Shown: positions 52,323-61,499 of the stretch, piece after piece
How the letters are laid out: the number at the start of each line of letters is the position of its first letter
Position numbering within the stretch: the first letter of the stretch is position 1
DNA from: Sphingobacterium sp. ML3W
Lineage (GTDB): Bacteria; Bacteroidota; Bacteroidia; Sphingobacteriales; Sphingobacteriaceae
Direction of reading: 5' to 3'
DNA: 64,000 bases
Assembly (NCBI RefSeq): GCF_000747525.1
Contig: NZ_CP009278.1
Span: forward strand, 3,100,001 to 3,164,000
Notes under the pieces: generated by a model
What the model was told of the DNA's origin: nothing
The model's database searches: none
Seen by the model: the letters and a program-made list of their open reading frames with translations, nothing else
Translations under genes and position numbers: made by a program

Positions 52323-53858
52323 TTAGAATTGAGGGTAGCCTGCTGTTTGTTTAAGTGCCCTATTGTTGGTAAGCGATTTGCGATCGATTGGCCAAAGGAG
52401 TTTATATGCTTCCTGAGAAGAAAGACCTGTATGTGCAAAGACATACTTATCACCAAATCTTCTTAAATCATACCAGTACTTACCTTCTGCCAAAAATTCT
52501 AATTTACGCTCGTTTAGAATCGCTTCTACTGGATCCTTATCGATAATTTGATTTGGATATCCAAAAATACTTTCCTGATAATGGCTACCAAAAGCTCGCG
52601 CACGAACTTGATTGATTTCCTCTTTTGGGCTTTCGCCTAAAATGACTTTCGCTTCAGCCATGAGTAATAAAAGATCTGCGTAACGGTATATTGGAAAATC
52701 ATTGCTATAAGCTCTTGATCCAGCATTTTGCTCTCCTTGATACTTATATAGAAAACAACCTGCTATCTTGTAATTTCCCACATCATCCTTGCTATAAGCA
52801 GCCTGTATAGAACTGTTTTTTCGTTCATCTAAATCATGGTAGTTACGATAGGTATTGATCCGAGTCGGGACACGTAGAATACCACCATAATTATCCTGAG
52901 TGACGCTAAAACTACGATTAGATAATGAGTCATAGAAATTAACAAGAATATTTGCATTAGGGACGAAGTCACTGATGAACCCGAGACTAGCTTCATTCAA
53001 TTTATGTCTAATACCCAATATCATTTCATTATTACCATTGCTTTTGACATCGAAAACATTTTTGAAGTCTGGTTGCAGACCCAATGATAAATTTGACTTA
53101 ATATCTGTTAGAGCATTTTTAGCAATCGTCGCATCTTGCTTTCCTCCCTCACGATGTGCAGACCACAAATAAACTTCCGCCTGTAGCATCAGCGTTGCTC
53201 CTTTTGACCAAAATGAGCGTGCTTGACGAATAGAATAATCTGTACCAAAACCTGCATTAGAACTTTCGATATCGGATTTGATCAATTTTAATACTTCTGC
53301 TGCTGGCGATGCTTCTTTAGCTAAATTAGAAACGTCTATCTTGTCGATAGCATCTGTTTGGATAACCGCGTCTCCCCAAGATCTATACAATTGAAAATAA
53401 TAAAATGCACGCATACCGTGCGCGATACCCAAATAATAGTTCTTACTATCCTCCGAAAGTACAGTGGATATATTCAACTTACTGATCAATAAATTGAGTT
53501 GATTGATCTGATCATATAGTCCTCCAAAGTTAGATACTCCTGGATTATCCATATCCAAATTATGTTGCCACATCCGTTCTATACCTTGCGAAGCTTCACC
53601 TGTAAAGGAGGCTGTAGTACCCGGATCATTACCAAAGGTACCTGAACGGAGTTCTCCTAAAAATAAAAAACTTCGTTCATGCGTACGAAAGCGAGCATGC
53701 AAACCCACTACAAAAGAATCGAATTGATCTGCAGTTTTCCAATAAACCGCATCACTATAGTTACTTATTGGACTGAGTTCTAAATTGTTGCTACATGAGC
53801 TCATGCCCATACAGGTTAAGCTGCCTAAAATAATATAGGTAAATATATTTTTTTTCAT
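52323..53858 (-). CDS. SusD/RagB-family nutrient-binding lipoprotein
   Basis: 511 residues. Lipoprotein signal (SLTCMGMSSC, Cys22), then LELSPISNYSDAVYWKTADQFDSFVVGLHA, a helical TPR-like body (YYLGIAHGMRAFYYFQLYRSWGDAVI), YRYADLLLLMAEAKVILGE and ILNERKLEFLAEGKYWYDLRRFG near residue 465. The end (QTAGYPQF) is typical. It lies 23 bases after SusC and is part of the FadR-controlled operon. Ligand unknown. Confidence 0.95.
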   Translation of the reverse strand: MKKNIFTYIILGSLTCMGMSSCSNNLELSPISNYSDAVYWKTADQFDSFVVGLHARFRTHERSFLFLGELRSGTFGNDPGTTASFTGEASQGIERMWQHNLDMDNPGVSNFGGLYDQINQLNLLISKLNISTVLSEDSKNYYLGIAHGMRAFYYFQLYRSWGDAVIQTDAIDKIDVSNLAKEASPAAEVLKLIKSDIESSNAGFGTDYSIRQARSFWSKGATLMLQAEVYLWSAHREGGKQDATIAKNALTDIKSNLSLGLQPDFKNVFDVKSNGNNEMILGIRHKLNEASLGFISDFVPNANILVNFYDSLSNRSFSVTQDNYGGILRVPTRINTYRNYHDLDERKNSSIQAAYSKDDVGNYKIAGCFLYKYQGEQNAGSRAYSNDFPIYRYADLLLLMAEAKVILGESPKEEINQVRARAFGSHYQESIFGYPNQIIDKDPVEAILNERKLEFLAEGKYWYDLRRFGDKYVFAHTGLSSQEAYKLLWPIDRKSLTNNRALKQTAGYPQF

Positions 53859-53881
53859 GATAATTTCAAGATTAAATACCG

Positions 53882-56800
53882 TTAAAAAGAAAGTTGAACA
53901 CCCAATACATAAGACCTTGGTGTAGGATATGTTCCGCCATAAACTCCTGTAACCACATTATCTCCATTGACAGGTGGCTCAGGAGTTGGTCCTGTAAATT
54001 TGGTAATGTAAAACAGATTGTTTCCACTAACGTATACACGTGCTCTGGATAGGATATGCGTTTTTGAATGCAACCATTTTGGAAGATCATAAGAAAGTGT
54101 AATCTCACGAAGCGCCAAATAGTCCCCCTTCTCATAGAATCGAGAATTATTACTATTCAAATTCGGATTCGCATTATTACTTCTTGTATAGTTCTGCTTA
54201 GAGCCAACGACCTGATCTGCAAAATAGACTTTAGGAATATCGGTATCTGTATTCGTTGGAGACCAAGCTTGCTTTTGCATTTCCAAGTAATTAAAAGTAC
54301 CTTGATAGTTGCCTAAAGTACGTGCAACTAAGTCATTATAAATGGTATGCCCTAATGCAAATTCCCAGTTTGTAAACATGCTGAAACCTTTATAACTCAT
54401 ATTGGTCGTAAATCCACCTGTCCATTTCGGATTGATGTTACCGATGTATACTTGATCACGTGAATCGATGATATCATTGCCATCTACATCTAACCAATTG
54501 ACGTCTCCAGGTGTAATACGACCATTCGTGCCCGCTGGAAGATTAGGACCTGTAATACCTGCAATATTATCTTTTCTATTTCCTGCGATTTGATTAACTT
54601 CAGCCTCATCTTTAAAGATAGATACTTGTTTATAGGCATAGATATCTCCTAAAGTTCGTCCTTCTTGATATCCTCCTACCCACTCCACCTGACCAGATGA
54701 AGGGTCATATACCTGAATTCCACCTTGTCTATTAAATTCATTACCGTTACTAGGAAGTTCTAGAATTTTATTTTTAACATAAGCTGCATTTGCACCGATG
54801 TTTAGATTAAAACCTTCTGGATTACGGATAATCTGCGATTGAATGCCAATCTCATAACCTTTATTTTGTAAGGTCCCTAAATTGGTTACAATTTTCCCAA
54901 ACCCAACATAACTAGGTAGTTCCAAATCGGTCAACAAGTTACTTGTACGACGGTCATAATAATCAAACAAAACGGTTACACGATTATTCAAAATACCAAG
55001 ATCTAAACCAGCTCCTGTTGTTTTACTAGTCTCCCAGGCTAAATTCGTATTGACGGGCGAAGTATTAAGATAACCAGCTAAACCATTGTAGTTAGCTTGC
55101 TGATCGTATATACCTTGAACTTGGTAACGACCCAAACCAGCAATATTGCCATTTTCGCCGTAACTTACCCGAGGCTTAAGGGTAGTGATGTATCGGGATA
55201 GATTAGAATTCTTAAAGAAATTTTCTTGATGGATATTCCATCCAGCAGATGCTCCGGGGAAAAATCCAGTACGGTTTCCTCGTGCTAAAATTGATGTTCC
55301 ATCCAAACGATAAACAGCATTTACCAATATTCTTCCATCATAGTCATACGCGAGCCTACCCATAGACGAAATAATCCGATATTCTGAAGCCGTTGTATTA
55401 TTAAGGTCCGCGGGGAATACAGTTGAAGCATTTACAGTCGGGATATCATCTGTAGGTGCATTTCTTCCATATACTTGCATGTAATCAGTTTTCATTTTAT
55501 AATATTCCGCACCCACCATTGCTGAAATATTATGCTTTTCTGCAATGCTCGTATTATAGTTTAAAATACCGTTGAACTGTGTTTGAAAATCTCTGTCCAA
55601 TTTACGGTACGCATCACGTGAAGAGCTTCCAATGGTTTGAGGGTTCGCAAAAATATTGGAATAGGTCTGCGTAGACATTTGAAAGGATTCATTGAAGGCT
55701 TCTTTCATATAGCCATTACCACTCACCTTCAAATAGAGATTTGGTAATATATCCCACTTTACTGAAGCATTGGCAATAATACGGTTTGTTTCATTTTTCC
55801 TTTTGAGGCGTCCTAACCAATACAATGGATTACCATCATTAGTAGCCACTCCTGGATTTGGCTGTGTCTTTGCTTCATCCACCCAAGGGTTAAAAGTAGG
55901 CCAAATTGCTAAAGTACGGTATAATGCATTGGTTTCTGAACCTGGTGCACCATATTGTGAAGCAGTGGACAAGGTCACATTAGTAGAAATCTCGATGTTA
56001 GGTTTTATTTTATATGATCCATTGATATCACCTGTATATCTCTTATAATTAGAACCGACTATAACACCATCTTCATCAAAGGCATCAAAAGCCGCAAAGT
56101 ATTTACCTTTGTCATTCCCACCAGAAACATTGACATAGTGATCTTTTGTGTATGTATTTCTGAACAGCACATCTTCTATTTCTCCACCATGATCTTTGTA
56201 GATAATCTGCCCTCCGTAAGGATCGTCAACAAGCTTCCACCCTTCGTTCAATAACGGTTTAAGTTCATCGGTATATTTTTTAATATCAAATGAAGAATTG
56301 TAAGCTGGATCCGTTGAAATCCCTAATCCCCTAGCGCTATTTACTGATTGCAATGATCTACCTGCATTTAAATAGCCCTGGCGTGTATATTGGATATAAT
56401 CGCCTGCATTCATATATTTATAACCATCTCTACGTTGATTATAACCTCCGACAAATTTGTAAGAAACATTTGAAGTACCAGCCTTACCAGTTTTTGTTGT
56501 GACTAATAGCACGCCATTATTTGCCCGAGCCCCATAAATTGCTGTTGCCGAAGCATCCTTTAACAAATCAATCGATTCGATGTTATCTGAACTGATATCA
56601 TTAAGGTCTCGAATTACCCCGTCTACAATTACCAAAGGTGCACCAGGATTATTGATGGAAGCTCCTCCCCTCAATTTAAGCATAGGAGCAGCTCCTGGTT
56701 GACCAGATTTATTGACAACCTGTAATCCGGGGATGTTTCCTTGTAAAGCAGTAGCCACATTAGATCTTGGAGAGTTTTGGAGGACTTCCTTATCCATTTT

Positions 56801-57181
56801 AGAAATCGAGCCAGTCACACTTCTTCTACTTTGCGTACCATACCCAACAACGACAACTTCATCAATCTGTTGATTGCTGGATTCCATTTTGATATCCAAA
56901 GATTCTCCTTGTCCAACTTTTACTTCAACAGACTGATAACCAGTAGAAGTAATGACTAATATCGCATTGGGATTGGTAGGCAGTACAAATGTACCATCTG
57001 GTTTAGTTTGTAAAGATTGTTTACTTCCCTTTACACTAATCGTGACATTTCCGAGTAGCTCTCCTGTGTTAGCATCTCTAACTTTACCTTGGATGTTTCG
57101 GTCTTGTGCATGCACTAAAGCTAGATTCCCTGCTAGCATAGACCAGATCAATAGATTTTTTAATTTACGGTTTGAATACAT
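53882..57181 (-). CDS. SusC/RagA-family TonB-dependent transporter
   Basis: 1099 residues. Signal peptide (NLLIWSMLAGNLALVHAQ), carboxypeptidase-like domain (NIQGKVRDANTGELLGNVTI), the VVVGYGTQSRRSVTGSISK TonB region, plug (DASATAIYGARANNGVLLVTTK) and the beta barrel ending GVQLSF. No STN domain. It heads the operon with SusD and the aldolase and faces a divergent FadR-type regulator. The transporter probably imports the substrate of the aldolase; this is inferred from gene order. Confidence 0.95.
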   Translation of the reverse strand: MYSNRKLKNLLIWSMLAGNLALVHAQDRNIQGKVRDANTGELLGNVTISVKGSKQSLQTKPDGTFVLPTNPNAILVITSTGYQSVEVKVGQGESLDIKMESSNQQIDEVVVVGYGTQSRRSVTGSISKMDKEVLQNSPRSNVATALQGNIPGLQVVNKSGQPGAAPMLKLRGGASINNPGAPLVIVDGVIRDLNDISSDNIESIDLLKDASATAIYGARANNGVLLVTTKTGKAGTSNVSYKFVGGYNQRRDGYKYMNAGDYIQYTRQGYLNAGRSLQSVNSARGLGISTDPAYNSSFDIKKYTDELKPLLNEGWKLVDDPYGGQIIYKDHGGEIEDVLFRNTYTKDHYVNVSGGNDKGKYFAAFDAFDEDGVIVGSNYKRYTGDINGSYKIKPNIEISTNVTLSTASQYGAPGSETNALYRTLAIWPTFNPWVDEAKTQPNPGVATNDGNPLYWLGRLKRKNETNRIIANASVKWDILPNLYLKVSGNGYMKEAFNESFQMSTQTYSNIFANPQTIGSSSRDAYRKLDRDFQTQFNGILNYNTSIAEKHNISAMVGAEYYKMKTDYMQVYGRNAPTDDIPTVNASTVFPADLNNTTASEYRIISSMGRLAYDYDGRILVNAVYRLDGTSILARGNRTGFFPGASAGWNIHQENFFKNSNLSRYITTLKPRVSYGENGNIAGLGRYQVQGIYDQQANYNGLAGYLNTSPVNTNLAWETSKTTGAGLDLGILNNRVTVLFDYYDRRTSNLLTDLELPSYVGFGKIVTNLGTLQNKGYEIGIQSQIIRNPEGFNLNIGANAAYVKNKILELPSNGNEFNRQGGIQVYDPSSGQVEWVGGYQEGRTLGDIYAYKQVSIFKDEAEVNQIAGNRKDNIAGITGPNLPAGTNGRITPGDVNWLDVDGNDIIDSRDQVYIGNINPKWTGGFTTNMSYKGFSMFTNWEFALGHTIYNDLVARTLGNYQGTFNYLEMQKQAWSPTNTDTDIPKVYFADQVVGSKQNYTRSNNANPNLNSNNSRFYEKGDYLALREITLSYDLPKWLHSKTHILSRARVYVSGNNLFYITKFTGPTPEPPVNGDNVVTGVYGGTYPTPRSYVLGVQLSF

Positions 57182-57209
57182 ATTGGTTATTATTAAGTAT
57201 TACATAAAG

Positions 57210-57241
57210 CAAATTTATATAATTTATTCAATAAAAAACAA
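57210..57241 (-). promoter_or_regulatory. Promoter of the susCD-aldolase operon
   Basis: On the minus strand TTG (57241-57239) is followed after 21 bases by TAAATTTG (57217-57210), a match to TAnnTTTG. The start ATG lies 29 bases downstream. Confidence 0.6.
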
Positions 57242-57255
57242 TAGTAAATTAACAT

Positions 57256-57268
57256 TATGTATAACATA
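57256..57268. promoter_or_regulatory. Candidate GntR/FadR operator
   Basis: TATGT-ATA-ACATA at 57256-57268, with 5-base inverted arms, fits the FadR-subfamily GT-N3-AC half-site pattern. It lies between the divergent promoters and about 20 bases upstream of the -7 of the regulator gene, so it could repress both. Confidence 0.55.
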
Positions 57269-57286
57269 GATATTACAATTAATCCT

Positions 57287-57294
57287 TATCTTTG
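57287..57294 (+). promoter_or_regulatory. -7 element of the GntR gene
   Basis: TATCTTTG at 57287-57294 matches the Bacteroidota -7 consensus TAnnTTTG, 25 bases before the ATG at 57320. No good -33 TTG is seen, which fits a repressible promoter overlapped by the operator. Confidence 0.6.
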
Positions 57295-57319
57295 TTTTTA
57301 AGCGTATACGAGCATTTTT

Positions 57320-58051
57320 ATGAGTACAAATCCAACATTAGTCAATTTCATGAACTCCATTGACACTTCTTCTTTAGTAGATAAAGTGGAGAAAGAAATT
57401 ATCAATTTATTTATTAATCAAGGGCTAAAAGTAGGTGATGCACTTCCAAAGGAATTGGAGTTAGCAGAAACTTTAGGGGTTAGTCGAACTGTTATCCGTG
57501 AGGCCATGTTACGTTTACGATTAGTAGGCCTAGTAGACTCTAAAAAACATCGAGGTGCAGTATTGACAAGCCCAGATTTGATTAGCCCAATGAAGAAATC
57601 ACTTTATCCAACGATTATGGATGATAAGACTCTTCGTGATTTATTTGAAATGCGATTGATTTTGGAACTCGGAATGGCAGATCTATTATATCAACGCATC
57701 ACACCTGAAGATATTGAGGAGTTGGAAACAATTGTGGGTAAAGAGTCGAATGCGCTAGATAACAGTATATTTGATATTGAAACTGAAGTCGCATTTCATG
57801 GTAAGTTATATGAAATCAGTGGTAATATTATGCTGAAGGACTTTCAGAACTTACTCTTACCAGTTTTTAAATTTGTACACTCAAGTGGTATGCTGGTAGA
57901 GAAATTTAATTCGAAAAATTTCATATCTCATCGCGGGCTTGTGGATATATTAAAAGTTGGAACTCCTGAGGTGTTCCGTAATGCAATGCGTAAACATTTA
58001 GACAATCATTTTCTACGCATACAACAATATGATAACAAAATTGAAGATTAA
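57320..58051 (+). CDS. FadR-type GntR transcriptional regulator
   Basis: 243 residues. The winged helix (about 17-85) has VEKEIINLFINQGLKVGDALPKELELAETLGVSRTVIREAMLRLRLVGLVDSKKHRGAVLT. The FCD ligand domain (about 105-230) has LRDLFEMRLILELGMADLL and later His residues (FHGKLYEISGN, FISHRGLVDIL, MRKHLDNHF) that usually bind a metal and a carboxylate ligand such as a sugar acid. It is divergent from the susCD-aldolase operon and probably represses it and itself until a sugar acid is bound. Confidence 0.9.
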   Translation: MSTNPTLVNFMNSIDTSSLVDKVEKEIINLFINQGLKVGDALPKELELAETLGVSRTVIREAMLRLRLVGLVDSKKHRGAVLTSPDLISPMKKSLYPTIMDDKTLRDLFEMRLILELGMADLLYQRITPEDIEELETIVGKESNALDNSIFDIETEVAFHGKLYEISGNIMLKDFQNLLLPVFKFVHSSGMLVEKFNSKNFISHRGLVDILKVGTPEVFRNAMRKHLDNHFLRIQQYDNKIED

Positions 58052-58061
58052 ATCGAATCAT

Positions 58062-58115
58062 AAAATATGATGCGCGTTAGCCCATTTCTTTAGGGTATAA
58101 AGCGCATCATATTTT
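58062..58115 (+). terminator. Long-stem terminator of the GntR gene
   Basis: AAAATATGATGCGC (58062-58075) pairs perfectly with GCGCATCATATTTT (58102-58115), 26-base loop. It lies within the gap 58052-58382, which holds no gene. Confidence 0.75.
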
Positions 58116-58382
58116 TATTCTAACTTAACTGTAGAACCAATATATCAGCATAGATTATTCTTAAATCATCAGGCTAAAGCAAGCTTCACCATGTTTTTAA
58201 GGAAATTGACAATAGGATAAGTAGCAATAAACAGCATAAAAACTAAGCTATCTTTTTAAAAAATCGTACACTTTTAAAATAAGTAAAAGAGCCTTATTAT
58301 CGCAATTGGTAGAAAAGTGAACAAGCGATTAAAATGAACGATAGATAGGTTGTATACATGATTTACAAACATTAATACTACT

Positions 58383-60797
58383 TTAGAATTTATACGTAAT
58401 ACCTAAGCGCATATTACGTCTAGCTTCTACGATGTACGAATAATAATCAACCCCACCTTGTGCTTTAATAGCTTCACTTGCCTTACTGAAAGAGCCTGCA
58501 GTCAACAATTTCTGATTGTCCAATAAATTATTGACGACCAAAGAAATATTAAATTGTCCCTTTTGATAACTTATTCCCCCATCAGTACGTACATAATTTT
58601 TAAAATTAGCATCCTTTGTAGTTCCAATTGCTCTGTCTAACATCGTTTGAACACTTCCTGTGAATCCAATTCCTTGCAACATTCCTTTTTGAAAACGATA
58701 AGTAATCCATGCATTGGCGGTGTGTTTAGCTGTATTTGGCGTGATATTTCCTATCGTATTTTCATCAGTCGCTTTTGAAATCTTTGAATCAGTAAATGCA
58801 TAATTGGCATTAATATTAAAACCTTGTGCTATTTCTCCTGTTATATCCATTTCAATCCCTTTAGTTGTAGTTTCGCCCAATTGGATTTGAAAAGTTTTAC
58901 CATTCATAATATGTTCAGGATCAGTGTCGGCAACTAAAGCATTTTGTCTTTTTATTTGATAAGCACTTATAGATGATATCCATTTACCATTAAACCATTC
59001 TTTTTTCAACCCTACTTCCAAATCATTTCCACGAATAGGTTTGAAAGCGTTACCTTCCCAATCTGTTCCTGAAACAGGGACAAAGGACTGATCATATAAA
59101 GTATAAATACTAGATGTCTTATCGATAGAATAACTTAAACCAATGCGCGGACTCAAAACATTATCTTTTACATCAGCTAAATGTGAAGCACCTGTTATTT
59201 GAGAACTCGTTAAACGAAGCCCTAGAGAAAGGCGCAATCTATCTTCTAAAAATGCCATTTCATCGTGAGCATATACTGACATATAAGAAAGTGACGTGAC
59301 ATATCCGTTTCCACCAGCTCTGATTTTCACATTTTTCGAACGGTCGATAGCAGGTAGCACGTCTCCCTTAATTCCATACTTTGGATCATATACATTAAGC
59401 GGATTTGTAGGGATAGAGTCCAATAAGGTTCTAAAATCTCCCCAAAACTTTTTAGTACCGAAATCGGCACCGACTAAAATCCGGTGACGAATTCCGCCCG
59501 TATGTTCTTCTCCGGTAAAAGATAGCTGTCCAAAGGTATTCTCACCAACTTCATCTGCGATGGATAAATTTCTTGGCATATCGCCATTCGCTTTCATATA
59601 ATTTAACCATGTACTATTGGCAATCATATTGAAATTGAAATAGGCTAGTTGCGTATGAAAATTCCAGTTTTGATTCAATTTTCGATCAAAATAAAGATAT
59701 GCACTGTGGTCTTTCAATTTGTTGGGCTCAAATGAAGGGTCACCATAGAAAAAATCATTAGCAATACCTGGATCTGCAAATTGTTTGGGCGAAAACACAT
59801 AGTTACCATTAGTCAAATATGTTGATCCTTGGTAGGTATATTCTAAAGTTAAGGAGCTAACTGTATCAATTAAATAAGTCAATACTGGCGCGACTACGAT
59901 ACGATTGCTATAATTATATTTGGTATAGAAGTCTTTCTGCTGCCCCGCCACGTTCAATCTATATAGTAGTTTGCCATCCTTTCTGAGCTTACCGTCCAAA
60001 TCCAACGCTCCGCGATATGTGCTGAAACTTCCAATATTGAAGGTTGCAGAACCTCTGCTATGACCTGTAGGCTTTTTTGTAACTACATTGTAAAAACCAC
60101 CAGGTTCTCCACTTGCCAACATAAAACCAGCAGGTCCTTTTACAAATTCAATTCTTTCGATCATTGAAGCATCTTCAGCTGTCGGACCCCAAGAAGCTTC
60201 GATATTCATTCCATTTCGAAATGCAGGAATTTTCGAACCCCGCATCCGTATGTTGGCATATTGATTATCCCAGTGGCCTTGACGGGTGGCTCCGCTGATA
60301 TTACGCGTGATGCCATCAATAACATCAAACACTTGTTGATCAGCCATTAAGTCTGACGATATAACCTGAATATTTTGAGGGAGCTCTAAGATTGGGGTTT
60401 GTAAGCGCAAAGAGCCTGAGATACTATCAAATTTATATTTCTGATAGTATTTACCGTATACCGCAACTTCATCAATAGATTGTGACTTCGCAGATAGCGT
60501 AACTGCACCTAAATACTGACTTTCTACATCAATGTCGACTTTTAACTGTAATTTATCGTAACCAATTGCTCTGATAGCGAGCTGATAATTGTCGGCATTT
60601 AACTTATCAAATACAAAGTGACCTTGCTTATCAGTAGAAACTGCTTTCTCGCTATTTACCAATCGGATGGTTGCTCCGGAAATAGCTTCCTTCTTGTCAT
60701 TAATTAAATAACCGTCGATAGTAAACATTTGCTGTGCAGAAACTTTGCCAGCAAAATTCATTGATATGAATAATATAATAAATAAAAATTTTTGCAT
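58383..60797 (-). CDS. TonB-dependent siderophore-type receptor
   Basis: 804 residues. Signal peptide (FIILFISMNFAGKVSAQ), a carboxypeptidase-like domain (IDGYLINDKKEAISGATIRL), the plug with ILELPQNIQVISSDLMADQQVFDVIDGI and GFMLASGEPGGFYNVVTKKP, which are hallmarks of ferric-siderophore receptors (FoxA/FhuE-like), and a barrel ending MRLGITYKF. It lies 83 bases downstream of a short DUF4198 gene on the same strand and is probably co-transcribed with it. The ligand is not certain; metal or siderophore uptake is likely. Confidence 0.9.
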   Translation of the reverse strand: MQKFLFIILFISMNFAGKVSAQQMFTIDGYLINDKKEAISGATIRLVNSEKAVSTDKQGHFVFDKLNADNYQLAIRAIGYDKLQLKVDIDVESQYLGAVTLSAKSQSIDEVAVYGKYYQKYKFDSISGSLRLQTPILELPQNIQVISSDLMADQQVFDVIDGITRNISGATRQGHWDNQYANIRMRGSKIPAFRNGMNIEASWGPTAEDASMIERIEFVKGPAGFMLASGEPGGFYNVVTKKPTGHSRGSATFNIGSFSTYRGALDLDGKLRKDGKLLYRLNVAGQQKDFYTKYNYSNRIVVAPVLTYLIDTVSSLTLEYTYQGSTYLTNGNYVFSPKQFADPGIANDFFYGDPSFEPNKLKDHSAYLYFDRKLNQNWNFHTQLAYFNFNMIANSTWLNYMKANGDMPRNLSIADEVGENTFGQLSFTGEEHTGGIRHRILVGADFGTKKFWGDFRTLLDSIPTNPLNVYDPKYGIKGDVLPAIDRSKNVKIRAGGNGYVTSLSYMSVYAHDEMAFLEDRLRLSLGLRLTSSQITGASHLADVKDNVLSPRIGLSYSIDKTSSIYTLYDQSFVPVSGTDWEGNAFKPIRGNDLEVGLKKEWFNGKWISSISAYQIKRQNALVADTDPEHIMNGKTFQIQLGETTTKGIEMDITGEIAQGFNINANYAFTDSKISKATDENTIGNITPNTAKHTANAWITYRFQKGMLQGIGFTGSVQTMLDRAIGTTKDANFKNYVRTDGGISYQKGQFNISLVVNNLLDNQKLLTAGSFSKASEAIKAQGGVDYYSYIVEARRNMRLGITYKF

Positions 60798-60880
60798 AGT
60801 GGATGTGATTCGAAAAATCTTCGAACAGTTAAATTTGAAAGTATGTTTTAAATTTAGATTTTAGCTGACTAACATCGTGT

Positions 60881-61171
60881 TTAGTCTACTGTTAAGTAGG
60901 TTGTAGATCCTATCCAACTAGCTGCGAATGGTAACCTTTGAGGTTCTTCTCCAGATTCGTAAAGCCAAAGAGTAAAATTTCTCAAGTCTGAATACCAATT
61001 GGAATTAATTTCACGTTCATTATTGGCAAACTCTCCGTAAAAGATATTTACTTCTTGCGGTTTGTTAAGTTGACCCTGCGTATGGGTTTCGATCCATAAA
61101 GCGTGGGCATTGGTAGTTTTGCAATAAAAAAGCAGTACTGCAAAACAAAACAGGGTAATTACATTTTTCAT
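60881..61171 (-). CDS. Short DUF4198-like exported protein, probably truncated
   Basis: 96 residues with a signal peptide (ITLFCFAVLLFYCKTTNAHA) and the DUF4198 start ALWIETHTQGQ and VNIFYGEFANNERE, then WYSDLRNFTLWLYESG. Full-length DUF4198 proteins are more than twice this length, so the C-terminal part is missing or the gene has been internally deleted. DUF4198 proteins are usually next to TonB receptors and linked to metal uptake, as here. The truncated form may be non-functional. Confidence 0.6.
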   Translation of the reverse strand: MKNVITLFCFAVLLFYCKTTNAHALWIETHTQGQLNKPQEVNIFYGEFANNEREINSNWYSDLRNFTLWLYESGEEPQRLPFAASWIGSTTYLTVD

Positions 61172-61217
61172 AATACGTTGTTTTTGTATAAACTTTTCAA
61201 CTAATTATGAAAGGGTG

Positions 61218-61387
61218 CTGCAATGCATCTAATAAATTCTCATTTTTTTATTATCTTGCAGGTCCTTCCATAGGTCACATTATCGGAGGTGAATCATCTA
61301 GTTCGCTAGACAATTCGGCTAAGGTCAGTTACAGCTGCCCTTAGCTTATTGCCATGTAGTTGATTAACGTCTGCTACATGGTTTTTT
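61218..61387 (+). ncRNA. Candidate structured RNA of about 170 bases
   Basis: On the plus strand five hairpins follow each other: CTGCAA...TTGCAG (61218-61261), CCTTCC...GGAGG (61264-61289), TCTAG-TTCG-CTAGA with a UUCG tetraloop (61297-61310), GCTAAGG...CCTTAGC (61318-61345) and CCATGTAG...CTACATGG plus six T (61352-61387), an intrinsic terminator. UUCG and the T-run both favour the plus strand. No good plus-strand promoter is seen. On the minus strand the same region would be the leader of the DUF4198-TonB genes. I could not match it to a known RNA family. Confidence 0.5.
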
Positions 61388-61469
61388 GATTCTATTTAAT
61401 CAAAAGCAAGAAACTCTTAAAATTATAGGCCTCAAGTATCCCGCTTATTTAGACTCATTAAAAACAATA

Positions 61470-61499
61470 CAAATATAGAAGGAATATTTTTTGATGCAA
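61470..61499 (-). promoter_or_regulatory. Promoter candidate for the DUF4198/TonB operon
   Basis: On the minus strand TTG (61499-61497), 19 bases, then TATATTTG (61477-61470), a very good Bacteroidota promoter. The transcript would start near 61463 and have a leader of about 290 bases that includes the structured region. Confidence 0.65.
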
